64,000 bases of DNA from NCBI RefSeq assembly GCF_006443685.1, contig NZ_VFYP01000001.1, forward strand, positions 186,001 through 250,000, in the 5' to 3' direction. The notes beneath the pieces are model-generated. The model did no database searches. It had not been told where the DNA came from and worked only from the letters and a program-made list of their open reading frames with translations. Position 1 is the first letter of the stretch. Each line of letters starts with the position of its first letter. Below are positions 45,600 to 55,030 of this stretch, piece by piece. The position numbers and the translations under genes are program-made. The stretch is from Rhizobium glycinendophyticum. GTDB lineage: Bacteria; Pseudomonadota; Alphaproteobacteria; Rhizobiales; Rhizobiaceae.

Positions 45600-45968
45600 A
45601 TGGCAAGACGTAAGACAATGATCGGCTTGGCTGCAGGGCTGGCACTGGCCGCCGTCGCGCCGGCCTTTGCCGCAGACGTGACCTTCGTCATGCGCAACGA
45701 TCATCCAAACGCGGTCGAGGTCGAGTTGTACAGCCAGGACCGGGACTATGTCTGGCCGGGCAACAACCAGGTCTTTTATCTCGACGATGGTGAGACCAAG
45801 GAGATCCCGCTCTCCTGTGACGAGGGCGAGAAGATTTGTTACGGCGCCTGGATCTCCGGCGACAAGCAGAGCTACTGGGGCGTCGGGCCGGAGAATGCAG
45901 AAACCTGCGAAGATTGCTGCTATACCTGCGAAGGTGGACAGACCGAACAGATCAATCTGACTGAGTAA
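45600..45968 (+). CDS. exported Cys-rich hypothetical protein
   Basis: 122 residues from MARRKTMIGLAAGLAL with a signal peptide ending AFAAD (residue 25). The mature protein is acidic and ends with CEDCCYTCEGG after Cys in PLSCDEGEKICYG, which gives six Cys in the last 55 residues. The first part of the mature domain (VTFVMRNDHPNAVEVELYS) is beta-rich. No family recognised. The Cys cluster could bind metal or form disulfides. Confidence 0.75.
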   Translation: MARRKTMIGLAAGLALAAVAPAFAADVTFVMRNDHPNAVEVELYSQDRDYVWPGNNQVFYLDDGETKEIPLSCDEGEKICYGAWISGDKQSYWGVGPENAETCEDCCYTCEGGQTEQINLTE

Positions 45969-45997
45969 GTTCGACTACGGCGGGGGCCGGGGGGAAG

Positions 45998-46037
45998 GGG
46001 CGGTTTTCGGGTCTTTGGACCTGGAGGCCGCCCTTTT
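45998..46037 (+). terminator. terminator after the Cys-rich gene
   Basis: GGGCGG (45998-46003) and CCGCCC (46028-46033) enclose a second stem GGTC/GACC, then TTTT. It lies 29 bp after the stop. Confidence 0.65.
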
Positions 46038-46069
46038 GGGTTTCAAGTGCAGAGTTCGCGCGACGCGGT

Positions 46070-47299
46070 TCAGCGCTTCCGGAACTCGGTGAGAAAGACG
46101 AGCAGTGCCGCTGCGGGCAGGGTTGCCCCGACAAGCGCTGCCGCAACCCATCCGCCATGGGCATAGCTATAGGCGCCGACCGCGGAACCAATGGCGCCGC
46201 CGGTAAAGAAGATCGCCATGAACAGCCCGTTCAGCCGGCTGCGCAATTCGGCACCGAGGCTGTAGATGGCGCGCTGGCCGGTGACGAGCGTGGTGGTGAC
46301 GCCGAAATCGAGGAGGATTGCGGCGAGCGTCAACAGGGCCAGCGCGATCCCGGAGCCTTCGGGTGTGATCAGGGTCATGAGGAAGGCCGCGAGCACGCTC
46401 GTGAGACCGAAGGCGGTGGCGGGACCGGACAGGCCACGGTCGGCGAGCCGTCCGGCAATTGGCGAGGCGATGGCACCGGCGACGCCCGCGAGCGCAAAGA
46501 GGGCGATGCCGGTTTGCGTCAGGCCGAAGGCCGGGCTGGCGAGATAAAGCGGCGTGACGGTCCAGAACAGACTGAAGGCCGAGAACTGGAAGGCCTGGTA
46601 GGTCGCGCGCCGCTGCAGAACCCTCTGCGTGGCGAGCAGGCGGCCCATCGAACCGATCAGCGCCAGATAGCCGAGATGAGTCTTCGGGACGCGCCGTGGC
46701 AGCTTCGTGGCGAGAACGGCGCCCAGCGCCACCATGACCGCGGCGGAAATGAAGAAGATCGTATGCCAGGAGCCGAGCCGCGCAACCAGGCTCGAGACCG
46801 GCCGCGCCATCATGATGCCGACCATCAGCCCGCTCATGACATTACCGACCACCTTGCCGCGCGCGTGATCCGGAGCAAGCCCGGCCGCGAAGGGCACGAT
46901 CATCTGCACGGCGACGGCGCCAAGCCCGATCGACAGCGAGGCGGCGAGGAAGGGAAGCGGTGTCGTGGCAAGTCCGGCAGCGACGAGGGCCGCCGTGACG
47001 ACGCCCATCATGATCAGGATCAGCTTGCGGTTTTCGACGAGATCGCCGAGCGGCACCAGGAACAACAGGCCCAGCCCGTAACCGATCTGGGTCAGCGTGA
47101 CGATCAGGCCGCTGGCATGGAGCGGCAGCCCGATCGACCCGGCGATGGGTCCGGCGAGCGGCTGGGCGTAGTAGAGATTGGCGGCGATCAGCCCGCAGGC
47201 GGCGGCCATGATGAAGGTGAGTCCGGCCGAGAGGCCTTGGCCTCTCGCGACGTGATGGGGGGAAAGTGCAGGATCGGCGGTGGAGGAGGTCTGGGTCAT
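46070..47299 (-). CDS. MFS transporter (drug/sugar efflux type)
   Basis: 409 residues from MTQTSSTADPALSPH; the frame to 47341 has no site. Twelve membrane helices; the MFS motif between TM2 and TM3 reads LVPLGDLVENRKLILI. Substrate unknown; the TetR regulator upstream on the same strand suggests an inducible exporter. GGAAG lies upstream of the ATG. The pair is transcribed toward the Cys-rich gene. Confidence 0.9.
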   Translation of the reverse strand: MTQTSSTADPALSPHHVARGQGLSAGLTFIMAAACGLIAANLYYAQPLAGPIAGSIGLPLHASGLIVTLTQIGYGLGLLFLVPLGDLVENRKLILIMMGVVTAALVAAGLATTPLPFLAASLSIGLGAVAVQMIVPFAAGLAPDHARGKVVGNVMSGLMVGIMMARPVSSLVARLGSWHTIFFISAAVMVALGAVLATKLPRRVPKTHLGYLALIGSMGRLLATQRVLQRRATYQAFQFSAFSLFWTVTPLYLASPAFGLTQTGIALFALAGVAGAIASPIAGRLADRGLSGPATAFGLTSVLAAFLMTLITPEGSGIALALLTLAAILLDFGVTTTLVTGQRAIYSLGAELRSRLNGLFMAIFFTGGAIGSAVGAYSYAHGGWVAAALVGATLPAAALLVFLTEFRKR

Positions 47300-47359
47300 G
47301 GCACGGCTTCCGGGGGAGGAGGGGGAGGATCGGAAAGTCAAAGTGAGGGTGAACAGGGA

Positions 47360-47974
47360 TCAGTCGAGAAGGGTGAGCACGGCATCGGCGGCAGCCCGGG
47401 TACGGCCCGGGTCCTGGCCGGACTTGCCCGCGATGCGGATGCCCTGGAGGAAGGAGAACACGGCGAGCGCCGTGGTGGGAATGTCGATGGCCGTTGAGAC
47501 GGAGCCGTCGGCCCGGCCGGTTTCCAGGAAGCCTTCGATCTGGGCGAGCGTGACGGCATGTCCACGTGCGACGCGCTCGGCCACGTCGGCATCGAAAAGG
47601 GCGAGTTCGACGGCGGCCCCGATGGCGAGGCAACCGCGCCGTCCGGTCTCGCCGCAGGCGGCCTCGGCGTAGAAGTGGAGGATCGTCCGGACCTGGTCGC
47701 GGCCGCTTGAGGCATCTGCGAGCTTTTCCGCCAGCAGCGCTGCCCGCACCTGCTTGTAGCGGTCGAAGGCGGCGAGGAAGATCGCCTTCTTGTCCTTGAA
47801 CGCCTTGTAGATGCTGCCGGCCGTCAGGCCCATCGCCGCCTTGAGATCGGTGATGGACGTGCCGTGATAGCCGCGCTCGGTGAACACGGTGATGGCCGCA
47901 TCGAGCGCGGTATTGATCTCGAATTCGCGGGGCCGGCCGGCTGTGCGTGCGGAGACGGCGGTATCGGACAACAT
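47360..47974 (-). CDS. TetR/AcrR family regulator
   Basis: 204 residues from MLSDTAVSARTAGRPREF; the frame to 48034 reads through the operator and is rejected. The helix-turn-helix is TVFTERGYHGTSITDLKAAM then GLTAGSIYKAFKDKKAIF. The ligand domain has HFYAEAACGETGRRGCLA. It lies 60 bp before the MFS gene on the same strand and probably represses that gene and itself. Confidence 0.92.
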   Translation of the reverse strand: MLSDTAVSARTAGRPREFEINTALDAAITVFTERGYHGTSITDLKAAMGLTAGSIYKAFKDKKAIFLAAFDRYKQVRAALLAEKLADASSGRDQVRTILHFYAEAACGETGRRGCLAIGAAVELALFDADVAERVARGHAVTLAQIEGFLETGRADGSVSTAIDIPTTALAVFSFLQGIRIAGKSGQDPGRTRAAADAVLTLLD

Positions 47975-47990
47975 GACTTTCACCTGATTA

Positions 47991-48006
47991 GGAAATGATC
48001 GTTTCC
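47991..48006. promoter_or_regulatory. probable TetR-family operator
   Basis: GGAAA and TTTCC arms separated by TGATCG form an imperfect 16 bp palindrome 16 bp upstream of the TetR start, in the gap shared with the divergent hydrolase gene. Confidence 0.6.
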
Positions 48007-48174
48007 AAATAGGCGGATTTCGTTGGAAGGTCAAGTACCCAGGCTGCCTCGGCCGATTTTTGGTCGCTTGACCCGGAATTCGACGGGCCCCCTTGCGACC
48101 GCGCCGGGGCAGGCGCTAGGTTTCTGGCAGAGGCCCAGGACCCGCACAGCGGCCGATCAACAAGAGGGAACGAG

Positions 48175-49203
48175 ATGCGCGTCTACTATTCGGAAAAGCA
48201 CAAGCTGAGGGACGCCAAGACGGAGCTGCATGGCGGCCTGCTGGTGAAGCCTTTCGAGGGGCCGTTCCGCGTCAAATGGATTCTCGAGGCCGTGCAGAAC
48301 GCCGGTTTCACCGATGTGCAGGCGCCGGCCGAACACGGCCTGGAGACGGCACTCAAGGTGCATGATGCCGGGTACTTGGAATTCCTGCGCACCTGCTGGG
48401 ACCGCTGGGAGGCGCATGGCTTCGAGGGTGAGGCAATCCCCACCTCCTTCCCCTGCCGCCGCAGCCAGACGGGCCGGGTGCCGAAGCATATCGACGGCGC
48501 CGTGGGCTATTACACCAATTCGGCGGAGACCTCGATTTCCAAGGGCACCTACGAAGCCGCGATCGCCTCGATGGACGTGGCGCTATCGGGCGCCGACTGG
48601 CTGAACGAGGGCCACCGCTTCGCCTTCTCGCTCTGCCGCCCGCCGGGCCACCATGCTGGCCGCGATCTCTTCGGCGGCTATTGCTTCATCAACAACGCCG
48701 CCGTCGCCGCACAAAGGCTGATCGATCACGGCGCGAAGAAGGTCGCGATTCTCGACGTCGACTTCCACCATGGAAACGGAACGCAGGACATCACCTACCG
48801 TCGCGGTGATATCTTTTTCGCCTCGCTGCATGGCGAGCCGGAAAATGCCTTTCCCTATTTCCTCGGTTATGCCGACGAGACGGGGGAAGGAGACGGCGAG
48901 GGGCTGAACGCCAATTATCCGATGCCCTCGGGCACGCCCTGGGATGTCTGGTCGGCAGCGCTCGAGGACAGCCTCAAGCGCATCAAGACCTATGGCGCAG
49001 AAGCGATCATCGTTTCCCTTGGCGTCGACACGTTCGAGCAGGACCCGATCAGCTTCTTCAAGCTGAAGAGCCCCGACTATATTCGGATGGGAGAGATGAT
49101 CGCGGCGAACGGCGTGCCGGTGCTGACCCTGATGGAAGGCGGCTACGGAGTGCCGGAAATCGGCCTCAACGTCGCCAATGTCCTGAAAGGGCTGGAGGCA
49201 TAA
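48175..49203 (+). CDS. histone-deacetylase-like / acetylpolyamine amidohydrolase
   Basis: 342 residues. Zinc-hydrolase motifs of the arginase/deacetylase fold are complete: RPPGHHAGRDLFGGYCF with the paired His, ILDVDFHHGNGTQ with the Asp/His metal ligands, and SLGVDTFEQDP near 275. In prokaryotes this family deacetylates acetylpolyamines or similar small amides. AAGAGGGAAC provides the ribosome-binding site. It diverges from TetR and could share its operator. Confidence 0.92.
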   Translation: MRVYYSEKHKLRDAKTELHGGLLVKPFEGPFRVKWILEAVQNAGFTDVQAPAEHGLETALKVHDAGYLEFLRTCWDRWEAHGFEGEAIPTSFPCRRSQTGRVPKHIDGAVGYYTNSAETSISKGTYEAAIASMDVALSGADWLNEGHRFAFSLCRPPGHHAGRDLFGGYCFINNAAVAAQRLIDHGAKKVAILDVDFHHGNGTQDITYRRGDIFFASLHGEPENAFPYFLGYADETGEGDGEGLNANYPMPSGTPWDVWSAALEDSLKRIKTYGAEAIIVSLGVDTFEQDPISFFKLKSPDYIRMGEMIAANGVPVLTLMEGGYGVPEIGLNVANVLKGLEA

Positions 49204-49215
49204 GCCGCGTCGGTC

Positions 49216-52062
49216 TCATCCGGCCGCCCGTTTGACCTGCCGCACTGCGGGGCCGATGTCCTGTCGCGCGAGCAGGTTCAGACTCGCCGCCGGCTGCGGC
49301 TTGCCGAACAGATAGCCCTGGCCCTGGCTGCAGCCCAGTTGCAGCAGATGCCGCGCCTGGTCCTCGGTTTCGATACCCTCGCACAGCATGGTCATGCCGA
49401 GGCCGGCGCTGAGCGCCTGCACCGAAGACACGATCGCCTGGCTGGCGGCGCTTTCGGTGAGATTTCGGACGAACATCTGGTCGACCTTGATCTTGTCGAG
49501 AGGGAAGCGGGCGAGATAGCCGAGAGAGGAATAGCCGCTGCCGAAGTCGTCGAGCGCGAGACCGACGCCGAGCGTCTTCAAGCACTGCAGCTTTTCGATG
49601 AGGTCGTCTGCCGCAGTGATGAAACTGGATTCGGTGATCTCGAGCTGCAGGCGCCCCGCCGGCAGGCCGCTTTCTGCGAGAGCCGCCTCGACATCCGCCA
49701 CGAGATCACGGCGTTGCAGTTGGAGTGGCGCGACATTGACGGCAACTACCGTTTCTTCGGGCCAGGAAACGGCGTCGCGACAGGCCTGTTTCAGCGCCCA
49801 GGCGCCGAGCTCGACGATGAAACCGTTCGCTTCGGCAATGCCGATGAAGGTCAACGGCGAGATCATGCCGTGCTGGGGATGCTGCCAGCGGATCAGCGCT
49901 TCCGCCCCGACAAACGCCCTGCTGTCGAGCGCGACCTGCGGCTGGTAGAGGAGCTTCATCTGGCCGCGATCCAGCGCATGCCAGAGTTCGGATTCGAGTT
50001 GACGCGCTTCGGCATGGCGAACGCCGCTTTCGGGGTCGAATTCCACCAGACCATCCGCTCCGGCGTGGCGCGCCTCGTCGAGGGCGAGTTCCGCCTCGGC
50101 GACGAGCTGCGCGCCGCAGCCTTCGGCGAGATGATCGGATGTGGTCATGCCGAGGCTCGCACCCACGCGGTAGGGTGTGCCATCGGGTTCAAATGGCACG
50201 GAAAACTCCTGCCGGATCCGCTCGGCGAGCAACCGCGCGAGCGCGGCCGGGATCGGCTTCACGGTGTGCAGGGCGAAGCTGTCATTGCCGAGCCGGGCCG
50301 GCCGCGACAGCATCGGGTCGATCTGCCCCAGCCGATCGCTCACGGCTTTGAGCAGCGCATCTCCCTTGGAGCGGCCGAGTGTGGCGTTGATCGTCTTGAA
50401 GCGATGGAGATTGAGGGCATAGACCGCATGCACCATGCGTTCGCGCTCCCCGGTTTCGGGCGGGGGCGCGTGAAGGGCAAGTGCGTTGAGATCCGCGATC
50501 AATGCCGAGGCGCGCAGTGCGCCCGTCAGCACGTCATGGCGGGAGAGATAGGCGATCCGTTCCGCCTGTCGCCGCCTTTCCGTCACGTCCCTCGCCGTGA
50601 TGCAGGCGACCCGAACCTTGTCACGCGCCTGATGCCGCCGGCTGCTGCGATCGAGTTCGGAGACGGTGACGGTATATTCGAGGATGCGCGGTCCGGCCTC
50701 GTTCGGCACTTCGATCTCGCGCAGCGCGACCGTGTGCTCCTCGGTCGGCAGCGGTGAGCCGAGTGCCGTGTGCACGTCTTCCTGCCACGTGAGCGGCAGG
50801 CGGGCGAAGGTCAGTTTTTCTTCGGGGCGAAGCCCGAGGCCGGAAAGAAGCGGCAGCAGCCGGCTGCTGTGCCGCACGATCGTGCCTTTGTCGTCGATGA
50901 TCAAGACCATGTCCGCACTGTCGCGGATCACCTGCTCCAGCAGGTTGCGGCTGTTGTTCGCCTCCGTCGACATGCGTTTGAGCAGCCAGGCCCGCAGATC
51001 CAGCTCCTGCAGGGCCCGGGCTGTGAGGGCGACGAGGACGAAGACGATCGATGAACCGGTGGGCAGGCTGACCGCATAGGCGACTTGCAGCCAGAGGGCA
51101 CCCGCCTCCAGAAAGGCGATCGTGACGCCGAGCGAGAGCAACTGGCGGCGCAGTGACCGGGTCAGCGAGAAGGCCAGCCAGACGACGAGCGCCGTAACGC
51201 CCAGCACGGGCCAGGACGGGGGAGACAGGAGATGGCGACCCTGCAGCAGCGTTTCCGCTGCGAGAACATGGACCACCGGACCCGAGACCAGGCCGTGGAC
51301 CGGGACGATGAAATTGTCCTTGAGTTCGATTGCGCTTGCGCCAAAGACGACAATTCGATCGTGCAGGATGGCGGGATTCACCCTGCCTTCGATGACGTCT
51401 ATGGCGGATATCCGGGTGATGCTCGCGGGATCGATGGAGAAATCGATCATGAAGGATGCCGCGCTCTTGCCGGCGATGCCGGCGAGAACGGCCGGGACCG
51501 AGAGCACATAGGCACCATCCTGTGTCTCGCCAAGCGGGAAACGGCGGACGATCCCGTCCTCGTCGGCAGAGAGGCTGGCGCTGGCAATCCAGGCATGAGG
51601 GGCAAAGAGCGGATTGGGCTTCGTCGAGGCCACGACCGGAACGTTGTCGGCCATCGAGTGATACTGCTGGAAGGACGGCAGGATGACACCGCCACCGGCC
51701 GCCTCCAGCGCGGTTGCGAGCGCCTTGTCACCTACGGCTTCAGAACGGGCGCTGAAGTCGATGTCGAGGAAGATGTCGCGCGCTTCCGCCGCCACCAGGC
51801 GGTCGATCAGCCGTGCATGGATCGACCGGTTCCACGGCCATGTGCCGACAGCATCCAGGCTCTTCTTGTCGATCTCGACGAGCACGATGTCACCGCTCGC
51901 GTCACGGGGTACGCTCGCCATGCGCCAGGCCGAAAGCTGTCGATCGAGCGGTTCGAACAGACCGGCGAGGCTGCTGAGGCCGACGACCACGAGAAGACAG
52001 GCAACCAGAGCCGTCTGGAGGATGTGATGGCGCCGACTGCCATGGTTTTGTTTCTGCGTCAC
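49216..52062 (-). CDS. CHASE2-PAS-GGDEF-EAL signalling protein
   Basis: 948 residues from a GTG (VTQKQN). CHASE2 sensor (residues about 30-300) lies outside the membrane, then helices near 305-385, a PAS-like region near 405-510, GGDEF and EAL. The GGDEF motif is degenerate (GNDSF at 592-596), so cyclase activity is unlikely. EAL (721-723) is intact with LEITES, DDFGSGYSS, KVDQ and CEGIETEDQ, so it is probably a c-di-GMP phosphodiesterase. The upstream FecR gene on the same strand, 56 bp away, is probably its partner. Confidence 0.9.
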   Translation of the reverse strand: MTQKQNHGSRRHHILQTALVACLLVVVGLSSLAGLFEPLDRQLSAWRMASVPRDASGDIVLVEIDKKSLDAVGTWPWNRSIHARLIDRLVAAEARDIFLDIDFSARSEAVGDKALATALEAAGGGVILPSFQQYHSMADNVPVVASTKPNPLFAPHAWIASASLSADEDGIVRRFPLGETQDGAYVLSVPAVLAGIAGKSAASFMIDFSIDPASITRISAIDVIEGRVNPAILHDRIVVFGASAIELKDNFIVPVHGLVSGPVVHVLAAETLLQGRHLLSPPSWPVLGVTALVVWLAFSLTRSLRRQLLSLGVTIAFLEAGALWLQVAYAVSLPTGSSIVFVLVALTARALQELDLRAWLLKRMSTEANNSRNLLEQVIRDSADMVLIIDDKGTIVRHSSRLLPLLSGLGLRPEEKLTFARLPLTWQEDVHTALGSPLPTEEHTVALREIEVPNEAGPRILEYTVTVSELDRSSRRHQARDKVRVACITARDVTERRRQAERIAYLSRHDVLTGALRASALIADLNALALHAPPPETGERERMVHAVYALNLHRFKTINATLGRSKGDALLKAVSDRLGQIDPMLSRPARLGNDSFALHTVKPIPAALARLLAERIRQEFSVPFEPDGTPYRVGASLGMTTSDHLAEGCGAQLVAEAELALDEARHAGADGLVEFDPESGVRHAEARQLESELWHALDRGQMKLLYQPQVALDSRAFVGAEALIRWQHPQHGMISPLTFIGIAEANGFIVELGAWALKQACRDAVSWPEETVVAVNVAPLQLQRRDLVADVEAALAESGLPAGRLQLEITESSFITAADDLIEKLQCLKTLGVGLALDDFGSGYSSLGYLARFPLDKIKVDQMFVRNLTESAASQAIVSSVQALSAGLGMTMLCEGIETEDQARHLLQLGCSQGQGYLFGKPQPAASLNLLARQDIGPAVRQVKRAAG

Positions 52063-52118
52063 CCGCGATGAACCCTGTTGGAAGAGGCTGGCGTCTGCGC
52101 TGTCAGCACGAGAACAAC

Positions 52119-52964
52119 TCAGTCGTCGTCGTCGTCCGAATTGCCCTTACCGGAGTTCCCGTTCCCGTTCCCGTTCCCGTTCCCGTTACCGTTACCGTTA
52201 CCGTTGCCGTTGCCCTTATCACCGTTGTTCCCGTTACCATCGCCCTTGCCAGTGTTTCCGCCTGAACCGGCCTTGCCACGGCCGTTGTTCGCCGATGCGG
52301 CGTTGCTCTTGGCAGAGGAATTGCCGGCAGAAGCGGCTTTTTGACCGGCCACGCTCTGGTCCGCCGCAGGGACGAGAGGTTTCGACACCGGGATGGAGAC
52401 GATCTTCGGCTTGGTGCCCTTCGCCCTAACGCTCAGCCCTTTTGCCGCGCTGACATCCGCCGATTGGCCTGCGGTCAGATCGGTGGCGCGCCCATGGCTC
52501 GGGTCGCGTACACCGACGACGCCATGCGTGACGGAGAGGCTGGCGCTTTCTTCTCGAACCTGGACCGTGAAGCCGGTGCCCTTGACCACGGCCGCCAGGA
52601 ACGGGGTCTGGACGCTGAGGTTCCGGCCGGGACGCCTTTCGAATTCGACGGCGATTTCGCCCGATTGCTGAACCACTTCGAATTGGTCCTCGCCGGACGA
52701 TTTGGAGAACACCGCGCTCATGGTGCCGGGCTTCAGCGTGATCATGTCCTCGCCATGCTGCAGCACGACGCGCCCACGCGGCCCGGTGCTGATCCAGGCG
52801 CCATCGGGCACGGAGGTGCCGGCGACAAGCCGTTGCCAGCTGACCTTGTCGACCGTGTAGTTCACGGGCTGCCGGACCGCGGTGGCGGTCCAGGTGCCTG
52901 CCATGGCGGGCATGCCCGCAAGCAGGCCCCAAAGGAAAACGGCAAAAGCCGAGCGAAGCTGCAT
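52119..52964 (-). CDS. FecR-domain exported protein with Gly/Asn-rich tail
   Basis: 281 residues from MQLRSAFAVFLW with a signal peptide (ends near MAG). The FecR domain has WISTGPRGRVVLQHGEDM, SGEIAVEFERRPGRNLSVQ then TPFLAAVVKGTGFTVQV and GVVGVRDP. The last 100 residues are Ala/Ser/Asn then a GN repeat and a run of Asp. FecR proteins sense or anchor in the periplasm; pairing with CHASE2 proteins is known and suggests one signalling unit. Confidence 0.88.
   Translation of the reverse strand: MQLRSAFAVFLWGLLAGMPAMAGTWTATAVRQPVNYTVDKVSWQRLVAGTSVPDGAWISTGPRGRVVLQHGEDMITLKPGTMSAVFSKSSGEDQFEVVQQSGEIAVEFERRPGRNLSVQTPFLAAVVKGTGFTVQVREESASLSVTHGVVGVRDPSHGRATDLTAGQSADVSAAKGLSVRAKGTKPKIVSIPVSKPLVPAADQSVAGQKAASAGNSSAKSNAASANNGRGKAGSGGNTGKGDGNGNNGDKGNGNGNGNGNGNGNGNGNGNSGKGNSDDDDD
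52155..52214 (-). repeat. hexanucleotide tandem repeat encoding Gly-Asn
   Basis: Repeats of GGGAAC and GGTAAC on the coding strand lie within the FecR gene, about ten units. Because the unit is 6 bp, copy changes keep the frame and alter only the length of the Gly-Asn tail. Confidence 0.85.
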
Positions 52965-53119
52965 GATGTCGGATCCTCTCATTCTCGTCCGATGATAGCC
53001 GGCAGGGCATGAAGAATGACTAAATCAAGGCCGCTTAATTTAGAGAGAATGATATTCTTCCATGGTCGCGTTGCATGCCGTTCCGGAGCACCGGCGCCAG
53101 GAGTTCCCGACAACGAAAA

Positions 53120-53141
53120 GGCCCGGGACGATGCCCGGGCC
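53120..53141 (-). terminator. Rho-independent terminator of the TRAP gene
   Basis: GGCCCGGG and CCCGGGCC form a perfect 8 bp stem with a 6-base loop; on the minus strand TTTTCGTTG follows. It begins 28 bp after the stop. Confidence 0.8.
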
Positions 53142-53168
53142 GTGATCGCTCGATCGGATGCGCAGAGA

Positions 53169-54266
53169 TCAGAGCGTGCCCTGGCGCTGCTGGATCATCT
53201 GATAGGTATCGAAGCTGTATTCGGCGATTTGGCTCCACAGATAGGCGTCCTGCTTGAAAGCCTGCTGGCTGTCATAGAGCTTCTTGAACCACTCGTTCTT
53301 TGCCGTCAGATCGGCATAGGTATCCTTTGCAGCCTTGTGGCAGGTGTCGAGGATATCGGTGGAAAAGGCGCGCAGCTGCGCCCCGCCGGCGACGAGTTCG
53401 CGCAGCGCCTTGGCGTTCGACGCATCGTAGCGGGCGAGCATACGGGCGTTCGCCGCAGCACATGCGTCCGTCAGGATGCGCTTGTAGTTTTCCGGCAGCG
53501 CGTTGAACTTCTCCAGATTGAAGAAGGCATGGACCGTCGGGCCGCCTTCCCACCAGGCGGGATAGTAGTAGTAGGGCGCGACCTTGTAGAAGCCGAGCTT
53601 CAGGTCGTCATAGGGCCCGACGAATTCGGTGGCGTCGATCGTGCCCTTTTCCAGCGCCGGATAGACGTCCGAGCCGGCGATCTGCTGCGGCGTGACGCCG
53701 ACCTTCGACATGATCTCGCCGGCAAGGCCGGCAATTCGCATCTTCAGACCCTTGAGGTCGTCGATCGTCTTGATTTCCTTGCGATACCAGCCGCCCATCT
53801 GGGCGCCGGTATTGCCGGCCGGCAGCGCGTAGAGTTTGTAGGAAGCGAGGAATTCGTTGAGCAGATTCGTGCCGCCACCGGCGGTGAACCAGGAATTGGT
53901 CATGCGGGCATTGAGGCCGAAGGGGATGGCCGTGCCGAGCGCGAAGGCCGGATCCTTGCCGATATAGTAGTAGCAGCAGGTATGGCCCATTTCGACGGTG
54001 TCGTCTGAGACCGCGTCGGCAACCTGCAGCGGCGGCACGATTTCACCAGCGGCATAGACCTGGATCTCGAATTGGCCATCGGTCGCCTTCGACACGCTCT
54101 CGGCGATATCGGTCGCAGCACCGAAGATGATGTCGAGGCTCTTGGGGAAAGAGGAGGCGAGGCGCCAGGTGACCTTCGGGTTTTCCTGGGCGAGGGCAGG
54201 GGCGGCCAGTGCGGCGGCGCCTACGCCGGCAACGCCGGCCTGCTTGAAGAATTGACGGCGGTTCAT
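53169..54266 (-). CDS. TRAP transporter substrate-binding protein (DctP family)
   Basis: 365 residues from MNRRQFFKQAG with a twin-arginine signal (RRQFF) and AALAAPALAQ cleavage. Family segments: WRLASSFPKSLDIIFGAA, LKGLKMRIAGLAGEI and the substrate-binding EFVGPYDDLKLGFYKVAPYYYYP. This subtype binds 2-oxo or lactate-type acids. No DctQ or DctM gene is nearby, so it must use a membrane subunit encoded elsewhere. Confidence 0.92.
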   Translation of the reverse strand: MNRRQFFKQAGVAGVGAAALAAPALAQENPKVTWRLASSFPKSLDIIFGAATDIAESVSKATDGQFEIQVYAAGEIVPPLQVADAVSDDTVEMGHTCCYYYIGKDPAFALGTAIPFGLNARMTNSWFTAGGGTNLLNEFLASYKLYALPAGNTGAQMGGWYRKEIKTIDDLKGLKMRIAGLAGEIMSKVGVTPQQIAGSDVYPALEKGTIDATEFVGPYDDLKLGFYKVAPYYYYPAWWEGGPTVHAFFNLEKFNALPENYKRILTDACAAANARMLARYDASNAKALRELVAGGAQLRAFSTDILDTCHKAAKDTYADLTAKNEWFKKLYDSQQAFKQDAYLWSQIAEYSFDTYQMIQQRQGTL

Positions 54267-54429
54267 GATCTCTTGCCTTGATTTCCTGGATGACAACGCG
54301 TCCCTGCTCCCGCGGCGGGTCTAAAGGGGCAAACCAAGACGTGCAAGGGCAAAAGCTCGTGAAATTGCCAGGCAACGCGGCTGAGTTTGCGTTTTCTTTC
54401 TCTCGGATCCCGTTCCGCGCAAGGAACAG

Positions 54430-54900
54430 TCAGTCCGCCGGTTTGCGGGCCGGATCGTCGAAGGCGGGGTTGTAGAAGAGCGACACGACGAGGCTCTTGG
54501 CGATGCGCTCGGCGCTGGTCATGAACCAGCCGTGGATCTCTTCCGTGGCGCCGACCTCGACCAAGGTGTCGGAAAAGAGCTGCAGCCACTGGTGAAACAG
54601 ACCCTCGGCCATGCCGTCGACCCCGTGATGCGCCTGAACCGGCTTGCCGCCATAGGCACCGGTCTTGAAGGCGATCGACGACCAGAAGGATTTCATCTTC
54701 ACCATATGCTCCGGCCAGCGGCCGGCAAGCCGGCCTTCAAAGACCGGGCCGAGATCGGGATGTCTGCGGATGTGACCATAGAAAGTCTCCACCAGACGAT
54801 CGATGAAGGCGGCGTCCACGCCCATGGCCGCCATCTGGGCTTCAGCGCGGGCAGTGATTTCGGCGCGATGCGCGGCGCGGCCGGAAAGCTCCATGGTCAT
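54430..54900 (-). CDS. group III truncated haemoglobin
   Basis: 156 residues. The trHbIII pattern is clear: FIDRLVETFYGHIRRHPDLGPVFEGRL, then WSSIAFKTGAYGGKPVQAHHGV (proximal His near 89) and HGWFMTSAERIAKSLV. These proteins bind haem and react with NO or O2. It diverges from mbfA; the Irr-type box between them could serve both genes. Confidence 0.9.
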   Translation of the reverse strand: MTMELSGRAAHRAEITARAEAQMAAMGVDAAFIDRLVETFYGHIRRHPDLGPVFEGRLAGRWPEHMVKMKSFWSSIAFKTGAYGGKPVQAHHGVDGMAEGLFHQWLQLFSDTLVEVGATEEIHGWFMTSAERIAKSLVVSLFYNPAFDDPARKPAD

Positions 54901-55000
54901 GACGGCTTGATCCTTATGTGCTGTGCTCTGGCTACGTCCGCAGCAGCGCGATGGTCAAGCGGCAAGTTGTCGCTTGAAAAGCGAAGAGCAGAGAGCTAAG

Positions 55001-55017
55001 TTTAGAATAATTCTAAA
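55001..55017. promoter_or_regulatory. Irr-type iron control element
   Basis: TTTAGAA-TAA-TTCTAAA is a perfect palindrome matching the Irr/ICE operator consensus. It lies 14 bp before the mbfA start, between divergent mbfA and haemoglobin genes. Irr represses mbfA when iron is low in related Rhizobiales. Confidence 0.9.
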
Positions 55018-55030
55018 AAGGTGACAACAG

